From positions 1 through 14,099 of the forward strand of contig MU658077.1 of assembly GCA_026770575.1 (NCBI GenBank): 14,099 nucleotides of DNA, given 5' to 3'. How positions within the stretch are numbered: the first letter of the stretch is position 1; every line of letters begins with the position of its first letter. Shown here piece after piece: positions 1-6,500 of this stretch. The DNA is from Pelagophyceae sp. CCMP2097 (taxonomy: Eukaryota; Sar; Pelagophyceae). Under the pieces are notes generated by a model. The model made no database searches, was not told the DNA's origin, and was given only the letters and a program-made list of their open reading frames with translations. Position numbers and translations under genes: made by a program.

Positions 1-52
1 TTCTTGAAGACCCGACCTTTTTTTTGAGTGGTTGGGCTCGGTCGCGGGGCCT

Positions 53-394
53 ATGCGCTGCGCGGACCTCTTGGGCGCTTTGGTGCGCGCGGACGCGCTG
101 CCGCCGTCGCTGCCGCGCGGGTGCGCCGACCGCCGCGGAAGGTCTGCGCTGTCGTCCGCCGCCGTCGGCGGCTCGGCGCCGGCGGTGCTCGAGGCGCTGC
201 GCTGCGCGGGCTACGCCGCCGACGGCGCCAACCGCGACGGCCTGACTCCCTTGTCGTACGCAGCGCAGCACGGCCGCGCGGCGGCGGCGCGGTGGCTCCT
301 GGACCACGGGGCGGACGCGGCGCGGGCCGACGTCTTCGGCGTCGCGTCCGTGCACAATATATTTTACTGGACAATAAATGGCGTCGGGACGTAA
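53..394 (+). CDS. Ankyrin-repeat protein, partial
   Basis: The reading frame is open from about base 8. The first ATG is at 53, in good coding sequence with GC-rich third positions. It encodes at least two ankyrin-type helix-loop-helix units. One begins near the motif DRRGRSALSSAA. The next reads DGLTPLSYAAQHGRAAAARW followed by LLDHGADAARAD, which is close to the ankyrin consensus. A third unit starts (DVFG) but the similarity stops at about base 345. The sequence then turns AT-rich and meets a stop at 392-394. Ankyrin repeats are protein-protein interaction modules and give no specific function. An AG preceded by a run of T at 18-28 could be a splice acceptor, so 53 may not be the true start and earlier exons may lie outside the window. 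The last 15 or so codons are probably not real coding sequence; either an intron begins there or the gene is broken. The ankyrin assignment is sound; the gene limits are not. Confidence 0.55.
   Translation: MRCADLLGALVRADALPPSLPRGCADRRGRSALSSAAVGGSAPAVLEALRCAGYAADGANRDGLTPLSYAAQHGRAAAARWLLDHGADAARADVFGVASVHNIFYWTINGVGT
355..368 (+). promoter_or_regulatory. AT-rich TATA-like patch
   Basis: A short AT-rich run (acaatatatttta) stands out in GC-rich DNA about 15 bp before the ATG at 378. It could be a TATA-like element for the small ORF or simply the edge of an intron. It is too close to the ATG for a long leader. Weak support. Confidence 0.2.
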
Positions 395-626
395 GACAAC
401 TCCGGGTCCTACTTTCGCAACCGGCGCGCCGCTCTCCATCGAGCAGGCGCGCTCGGCTGCCGCGAAGAACCCCGAAATCGCTTCGAATTCCATGCAGCTC
501 AAGTACCAGTCCTTGATCGAGCAGTCCGTCAACTGTCTCGGCAACCTTCCGACGCAGCCGCGCGCCCCTCCGGGGCCACCGAGGACCGACGAGGGACCGC
601 GCGACGACGTCGGGCGCCAGCCTTGA
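378..626 (+). CDS. Hypothetical small protein (82 aa), possibly the first exon of a longer gene
   Basis: I do not recognise this protein. Residues 1-57 look like genuine coding sequence: codons mostly end in G or C, and the composition is balanced, with a helical-looking stretch (PLSIEQARSAAAKNPEIA, then MQLKYQSLIEQSVNCLG). The last 25 residues are Pro/Arg/Asp-rich and may be read-through into an intron or 3' UTR. A strong donor-like GTGAGC lies at about 641 but after the in-frame stop, so I could not build a spliced continuation. No signal peptide or membrane segment is seen. The antisense frame is also open but has an arginine-rich, unprotein-like composition. The ORF overlaps the end of the ankyrin frame by 17 bp, so both cannot be right to their ends. 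Confidence 0.35.
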   Translation: MASGRKTTPGPTFATGAPLSIEQARSAAAKNPEIASNSMQLKYQSLIEQSVNCLGNLPTQPRAPPGPPRTDEGPRDDVGRQP

Positions 627-1104
627 GTTGCACGGTCTGTGAGCGGCCAAAAAACATTCTAAAATCATGAGGGGTCGAATCGCACAACTTGTCGGGTCTT
701 CGCGAGGCGTCCGCCGGCCGGCCCTTCGAATCGATATCTTAATTCGACCCAATTCTTCGCCTCGGAGTCTGCGCCCGGCGTGCTGCGTTCGATTGAATCG
801 ATTCTGCTTGAGCTTCGTCGGCGTTGTCCGCGGACGCGTCGCTGGGCGAGGACTTGAAAGTCGTGCCAAGGACGTGCCAAGGACGTCCCATGGACGTCCC
901 ATGGACACATGTGCATGTGACGCAAGCTTGCTGCGGACGCCATGGGGGTTCTCGGGGCGTTCGCGGAAGAGCCTCGTCCGAGTCGGGGGCGGGGGCGACC
1001 GGGCTCGAGCACGAAAGAGACACGGGGCTCGAGGACCCAGCCGAGGAGGGGCCGCGAGGTGGACGTGCGGGCTGCGGAGAGGGTCGACGGCACGCGCTCC
1101 GTAA
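627..1104. other. Gene-poor stretch with no supported coding sequence
   Basis: Several frames are open by chance because of the high GC content, but none gives a recognisable or balanced protein. The stretch holds the 11-bp tandem repeat at 863-906. A perfect donor-like GTAAGT at 1101 may mark the end of an exon belonging to the plus-strand gene that finishes at 1456, with the AG at 1153 as a possible acceptor (53 bp). Confidence 0.5.
863..906. repeat. 11-bp tandem repeat, four units
   Basis: Four head-to-tail 11-mers: gtgccaaggac twice, then gtcccatggac twice. The two versions differ at two positions. The array sits in sequence without a supported gene. The last unit runs into a small acatgtgcatgt dyad. 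Confidence 0.85.
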
Positions 1105-1153
1105 GTAGGAAGCGCCCCGGGCCCGCGTTCAAAGGAGCGCCCGCGGCTCGCAG

Positions 1154-1456
1154 CTTCCTTGAAAGGCTCGCGCCTCGCGACGGAGGCGGACGCGATACAG
1201 AAGAGTTTCGATGCTTATGTGCCACCGTCTGTCGTGGTGCGAAGAATTAGCCTCCGGGCCCTGGGCTGCCTCGGTGGGCGACCGGGTATGTCGTCTCGAT
1301 GCTGTTCAGGCGCGGCGCATCACGAGCCGCCTGCGACGCGCGCGCGTCCACGACCGCGTGTTCGACGCGGGGCGCACCCGCGTAGCGGCCGACGGCCTCG
1401 TGCGCGTAGTGGCCGCCGCCGCCGGAGCGCGACGCGACCTGCGCGCGTCGTTTTAG
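1154..1456 (+). CDS. Hypothetical protein, 3' part of a spliced gene
   Basis: I do not recognise this product. Two pieces in different frames join cleanly through a canonical 73-bp intron (1237-1309, donor GTGCGA, acceptor TTCAG). The exon ending at 1236 reads ATEADAIQKSFDAYVPPSVV. The last exon (1310-1456) starts ARRITSRLRRARVHDRVF and ends with TAG at 1454-1456. The joined frame is uninterrupted and its codons end mostly in G or C. A GTAAGT donor at 1101 and an AG at 1153 suggest one more intron upstream, with the earlier exon not resolved. The product is basic and alanine-rich with no obvious membrane segment. Its stop overlaps that of the minus-strand gene, a tail-to-tail contact. The alternative is that both pieces are GC-driven chance frames. 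Confidence 0.35.
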
Positions 1457-1872
1457 GGCGGGGTCCGCCGTGCGATCAAGGGGCTCACGGCGATTGCGTT
1501 GCGGAGGGAGAAGAGGGCCGTCTCGTTGAGCGAGGCGAACTTTGCCACGACTTCCATGGCTTTGTCGCCCTTGGACTCTTCCAGGGTAAAGTGGTGCAGA
1601 AACCCGTAGCCCTTGTAGTCCTTCGACTTGATGGGCGTGCACCTGTGCTTGCCGCCGAGGACGACGCGCAGCTTGACGAGGGCCTCGATCTCCTTCAAGG
1701 CGCGGTTCAAATCCGTGCCCGCTCTGTGGACGTCCGCGTTGCAGTACTGGGCCCAATCCGATGCGGCGCGGAAGCAGAGCAGCTCGCGGTGGTTCTTCAG
1801 GATGGCCACCGACTGCTTCCAGTCCTTTGTGTACATGGTGCGGGCCGAGATTCGAGCGAGGACGTCGACCAT
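1453..1872 (-). CDS. Hypothetical conserved-looking protein, C-terminal part (139 aa or longer)
   Basis: This is a clear coding exon with balanced composition and strong third-position G/C, but I cannot name a family. It has an aromatic and basic start (YTKDWKQSVAILKNHREL), a helix-like LNRALKEIEALVKLRVVL, and a region KDYKGYGFLHHFTLEESKG that could be a beta strand pair, followed by helices near FASLNETALFSLRNAI. The ATG at 1872 has a good context, but the frame stays open to 1938, just behind a TAG acceptor (minus-strand 1940-1939). A donor GTCAGT at 1986 would add an upstream exon through a 48-bp intron, keeping phase 0. No initiating ATG was found for that longer version. The stop TAA at 1455-1453 overlaps the plus-strand stop TAG by two bases. 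The MNGDF frame starting at 2146 does not splice in phase to this exon. Confidence 0.6.
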   Translation of the reverse strand: MVDVLARISARTMYTKDWKQSVAILKNHRELLCFRAASDWAQYCNADVHRAGTDLNRALKEIEALVKLRVVLGGKHRCTPIKSKDYKGYGFLHHFTLEESKGDKAMEVVAKFASLNETALFSLRNAIAVSPLIARRTPP

Positions 1873-2151
1873 GACTACGTCGTCCGAAGACGAAGAAACA
1901 GCGTCCGGCGGCGCCACGCGGAACGCGTCCGCGCCCGTCTAAGCGGCGCAACGTCAACGCGGGACGACCAGCCGCTCGCAACTGACCTCGCCGTCGTCTG
2001 GGAGGGCCGCTCTTCCAAAAGGACCCCTCCTCCAAAAGGACGCTGCTTCGTACAGCGGCGGACCGCGGCGCGGCGCGCGGTGCGGCGTAGACCGGGGCAG
2101 CGGCGCCCGACGGCGGCTGCCGCTGCGACGCGAAATCACCGTTCATGCCTA

Positions 2152-2187
2152 TTTCCTGACGCGTCAATCTTTCCTGACGCGTCAGTC
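2152..2187. repeat. 18-bp tandem duplication carrying two TGACGCGTCA palindromes
   Basis: Two adjacent 18-bp units (2152-2169 and 2170-2187) differ at one base. Each contains the perfect palindrome TGACGCGTCA (2157-2166 and 2175-2184). The second copy lies inside the 12-bp palindrome CTGACGCGTCAG. The palindromes resemble two bZIP half-sites (TGACG/CGTCA) with a 2-bp overlap shift relative to the CRE site TGACGTCA; that reading is inference. On the minus strand the TGA of the second copy is the stop codon of the Met/Gln-rich gene, and the copies lie upstream of the next minus-strand gene. Confidence 0.8.
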
Positions 2188-3356
2188 GTCTGCAAAGAAG
2201 GGGCCATCAAAAGAGACCTCACCACGCTGCAAGAGGAGCTCGCGCTGCATGTCCTCCGGGAGCTGCGACCACACCGCCGGGTCGACGCCTATTTGCCGCG
2301 TACGAGGCGAAGGGCCTTCAAGCCGCGCGCACCGTCAGGCACAGGCCAGTCGTTCTTCGTCGCCGCTGGTTGTTGCGGCATCGGCTGCGATGCGGGCGGC
2401 GTCGCCGGTTGCGGGTCGAAGCTGAGGCCGTCGAAGCCCCACGAATCCAAGCGCGGGCCGAGCGCGGGCGGTGGGGGCGCCGTGCCGTGCATCCCGTTAA
2501 ACGACTGCGGCGCAGGCGGCGCCGCGTACTGCGGCGCAGGCGCGTACTGTGGCGCGGGCGCGTACTGCGGCGCTGGAGCCGCGTACTGAGACGCCGGAGC
2601 CGCGTACTGCGGCGCCGGAGCCGCGTAGGCGGGCGCGGGCGTGTAGGCGGGCGCGGGCGCGGGCATGTAGGCCGGCGCGGCCATTGGGTTGTAGCCCGCG
2701 GGCGCGGCCGCCGCGGGGTTGTAGCTTTGCGCGGCCGGCGCGGGGGTGTAGGCCGTTGGCTGCGGCGGCTGCGGCGGCGGCGGCGGTTGCGGCTGCTGCG
2801 GCGGCGCATACTGCTGCGGCTGCTGCGGCTGCTGCGGCTGCGGTGGTTGCGGCTGCTGCTGCATGTACTGCTGCATGCCGCCGGGCATCCCGCCGGGCAT
2901 GCCACCGGGCATGCCCATGTGCTGCTGGCCCATACCGCCCGCCATGCCCTGCATGCCCGGCTGGCCCTGCATGCCCATCATCTGATTGCCGCCCATCTGA
3001 CCGGGCATGGGTTGGCGCATCTGCTGCATGCCCATCTGCTGCTGCATCGGCTGCATCTGGCCCGGCATCTGGCCCGGCATTTGGCCTTGGTTCTGCATGC
3101 CCATTTGCGGCTGCATCATGAACATTGGCTGCGGCGAGGTGCCAGGCCGCTGGCCAAACTGCTGGAACTGCATCATCTGGCCGCCCTGCTGTTGCGGGCC
3201 CGGGGCGGGGAGGTCGCCGAGGCCGGAAATGGCCGAGCTCCGGTGGCCTGGAGTCGTCGGCGGAGCCAGCATCTGGTACCCTTGCTGCGGCTGCGCATTG
3301 CCTGGCGGCTGGCCCGCGCCGAACGGCGGCCCCATCGAGAAAGGCCCGCCCTGCAT
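2182..3356 (-). CDS. Met/Gln/Pro-rich low-complexity protein with C-terminal ubiquitin-binding motif (UBM)
   Basis: Exons, in order of translation: 3356-2333 and 2288-2182, with a 44-bp intron (donor GTGCGC, acceptor AATAG). The joined length is 377 codons including TGA. Without splicing the frame stops at 2289, inside the intron. Residues 1 to about 330 are disordered and repetitive: GQMPGQM-type Met/Gln/Gly repeats, then poly-Gln/Pro, then PAPxYAAPAPQY-type Ala/Pro/Tyr repeats, which is a prion-like composition. The splice creates VDPAVWSQLPEDMQRELL (residues 343-360), which fits the UBM of Rev1 and Pol iota polymerases, including its invariant Leu-Pro (351-352). That motif binds ubiquitin. 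The protein may be a scaffold or coactivator acting on ubiquitinated partners; the specific role is unknown. The start at 3356 is the first ATG with a good context, though the frame is open to 3431, so an upstream exon cannot be excluded. It is head to head with the transcarboxylase gene. Confidence 0.75.
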
Positions 3357-3576
3357 GGCTGGCGCAGGCTGGCTCGAATCACGCCGTCCTTTTTTGATTG
3401 GCCGACGCCATGGGGTTCTGGGCTCCAGCACCGCCCGTAGAAGCCTAACGGGCAGCTATCCAGAGCCCGACTCCGAAGCGTGCATCTTCGGCGCACGCGC
3501 TCGAGCGTGCAGGGCCGCTCCGCCGAGATCCGCTCCCGTCGCGCCGACCTCGCAAGGCCCGCTTCGTCAGTGAAGG
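3357..3576. promoter_or_regulatory. Shared 220-bp head-to-head promoter region
   Basis: This is the space between the divergent start codons of the Met/Gln-rich protein (-) and the transcarboxylase (+). It must hold both promoters and both 5' UTRs unless upstream exons exist. I see no clear TATA box. A CCAAT-type element (attgg on the plus strand, near 3398) is present. No other convincing element. Confidence 0.45.
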
Positions 3577-6500
3577 ATGAATACGCCACTCTTTGAAGAG
3601 GTATGAACCCGAGGCCCCTTTTCGGTTCCTGCGGGCCTCGGGACCGGGCCACAACGAGGCCTCTCCGACGCTGGGGAGACGGCGGGCATGGGTGTCCGGC
3701 TCGTACCGACGCTGCCCGCGTCGTAGGTCTGTTCGAAGAACTTTTTGGACTTTTCGTTCGGCGGGCGTTCGTATGGGGACCAGCTCGTCGACGCCGTCCG
3801 CAAGACCAAGCAGCACTGCGCCGTCCGCGTCGACCTTCGCCAAGTTCGCAAGGGCGGCGAATCGGTCGATGTCGTCTGGGTCCAACACGACTTTGCTTTC
3901 CTCGGCGGCTCGCTCGGCTGCGCCGAAGGCGAAAAGGTCGCGCGAGCCTTTGAGCACGGCACGCAGCACGGCCTGCCCGTAATCGTCGCCTGCCGCACGG
4001 GCGGCGCGCGCATGCAGGAGGGCACTCTCTCCCTGATGCAAATGGCCAAGGTCTCCGTCGCGGTCGACGCGCACCGCCGAGCCAAACTGCCGTTCATCTC
4101 GCTCCTCGAGGACCCGACGTACGGTGGAGTCTCCGCGTCCTACGCCATGCAGGGCGACGTCAAGATCGCCGCGCCGCAGGTGCGTTCTTAAAGGACGCTC
4201 TGTCGTCGGACGCTAGTCTGACCGAACCCCTCTTGCTCGACGTTTTCGACCTGTAGGCGCGCATCGGGTTCGCGGGCCCGGGCGTGATTTTGAACACCAT
4301 GTTCGAGATGAACCAGGAGAAGTTTGACGCTGCTTGTCCGGCGGAATTCCAGAGCGCCGAGTACTGCTTGAAAAACGGCGCAGTCGACCTCGTCCTCGCC
4401 GACGGGTCGCCGGAGTGCCTCCAGGGCACCATCTACGACGTCGTCTCCGCGCTCTTAGCGAAGCCCGTCGAGGTGCCAAGGGAGGTGGCGCCCGCGGCGA
4501 CGGCCGCCGAAAAAGCGCAGCTCCCAGACTACACGGCGGCGCGAGGCATGCGCCGGCCGCAGTACGCCGACGTGCGCGCCGCTTTATTTTCCGACTTTGT
4601 CGAGCTCAGCGGCGACGGGCGGGCCGGCAAGGATTCGTGCATCCAAGGAGGAGTGGCCAAGTACGTACCAGCGTCGAACGAGTGGGAGAGGCCTCCGACC
4701 AGGGCCGAGAGAGCTGGGACCGATAGAGCTGGCGCCTCTCCGAGGTCCGAAAGACGGATGCCTCGATCCTCTCTGGGCCCTCTGTCTTCCGAGCAGGAGC
4801 CTCCCTTTTCGATGAGCGTGAACCTTCCCTCTTTCGACTTCGCCATTTCAGGTTCCGCGGCGTCGTCTCGTGCGTCGTCATCGGCTGCCTCAAGGGCCAC
4901 ACGCCGGGCGCCATGCAGGACGCGAACTATGGGATGCCGTCGCCGGCGGGCTACCGCACGGCGCTGCGCCTGTTCCAGCTCGCCGAACGCTTCGGCCTAC
5001 CAGTCGTGCGTACCCTTTCCGAGTCGAGAGGCCAGGGCCCGAGGCCGGCCAGGGAGGGTCGTCTCCTTTGAGAGGGAGCATCCTCCTCCGCCGGAGGAGG
5101 CCTTTCGACTGACGAGCGTGCTTTCGGACCGTGTCTTTTGCAGGTCACGTTCGTGGACACGTGCGGCGCGTGGCCGTCGTTCCCTGCGGAGGACGCGGGC
5201 CAGAGTGAGGCGATTGCGACGAATTTGACGGCCATGGCGGGGCTCCGCACGGCCATCGTCACCGTCGTCCTCGGTAACTGCCCGCGTCGCACGCACGGTT
5301 CTGACAAACAGACGACGTCGGAGACTCGGACGGACGGGGTCAAAGGAGTGAGCGGCAGGGGAGGCGCTCATCGTGGCCGCCGTTTATGAATAGCGTGCCT
5401 CCAGTTTGCCTTCAGGCGGCCTTTTTAGGCGAGGGCGGGTCCGGCGGCGCGCTGGGCCTGGCCATGGGCAATGCCGTGGGCATGCTGTCGCAGGCGTACT
5501 ACGGCGTCATCTCGCCAGAAGGGGCCGCTTCGATTCTGGGGAGATACAAGGACGACGCGCACAAAGCCGCCCAATTCCCCAAAGACTGCCACGAGCTCGC
5601 GACGGCGCAGTCGATTTATGCGTACCAGCTGCAAAAGCTCGGCGTCGTGGATGAAGTCATTTACGAAGACGCAAATGAAACGTGCGACGCGTTCGCCGTC
5701 ACTGCGGCAAGGATCGCCGAATACGTCTCCACGCAGCTCGCAACGTTCGCGGCCATGGCGCCCGACGAACTCGTATCCCAGCGCTACGGTTAGCGGCCCC
5801 TCTTTTCGAGAGCGGAGGGCCCTGTCTGCAGTCGTACATACCCGCGTCGGTCACAACCGCATCGCAGGCAAATATCGCGCTTTGGGCCAGTTCCTGGAGC
5901 TTTCCGTCTCGGAGCGGAATGCGGCCGTCTTGGCGGCCGAGGCGGCGTCGACGAACCGCGAGGCGCGGCCTCCGAAAGTCGATGTCAAGCCTTGCAAGCT
6001 CGTGCGTCATTTAGCGCACCAAGTCCTCCACGGGGAACGCGCCAGGTTCATGGGCCACGCGTTCGCCGGCGCGCCCATCTCTACGCCCGCGGTGCCGGCG
6101 GATCTGTTGAGGGCTCCCGTGCAGGTGGAGAACGCAAAGTCGGTGTTGGACGCAAGAGGCCCGGAAGCCATGTGCGCCTGGGTGAGAGCTCAGCCGCAAG
6201 TCCTGATCACGGACACAACGATGCGCGACGCGCACCAGTCTTTACTGGCGACGCGCGCGCGGACCATTGACTTGGTGAAAGGCGCGCGCTTGGCAGCGAA
6301 TTTGCTCCCAACAGCTTTCTCCTTTGAATGCTGGGGCGGCGCGACGTTCGACGTGGCGTACCGCTTCCTGAACGAGGACCCCTGGGATCGCCTCCGCGCC
6401 ATCCGCGCGGCGGCCCCGAACGTGTGCACACAAATGCTCATTCGCGGCGCCAACGCCGTGGGGTACACTTCCTACCCCGACAACGTCGTCGAAGACTTCG

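Noticed and set aside
51..908. 285-codon minus-strand open frame
   Set aside because: Arg/Pro-rich composition with no domain; it is antisense to the ankyrin and small-ORF frames and open because of high GC content.
1701..1717. tRNA T-arm look-alike (cgcggttcaaatccgtg)
   Set aside because: It pairs like a T-arm but has no acceptor, D or anticodon arms at the right distances, and it lies inside a clear minus-strand coding exon.
2144..2146. ATG at 2146 (-) as the start of the gene ending at 1453
   Set aside because: The frame from it does not join in phase to the exon starting at 1938 through the only good donor (GTCAGT at 1986).
2370..3440. Long plus-strand open frames opposite the Met/Gln-rich gene
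   Set aside because: Their composition is runs of Arg, Leu, Ala and His, the mirror of repetitive Gln/Met/Pro codons on the minus strand.
3445..4097. Minus-strand frames opposite the AccD-like exon
   Set aside because: They are shadows of the plus-strand coding sequence, which has clear homology and splicing.
5471..5867. Upstream part of the 869-codon open frame ending at 8080
   Set aside because: This part is in the wrong frame: real coding here is the AccA-like exon 5429-5788, followed by a 79-bp intron to 5867.
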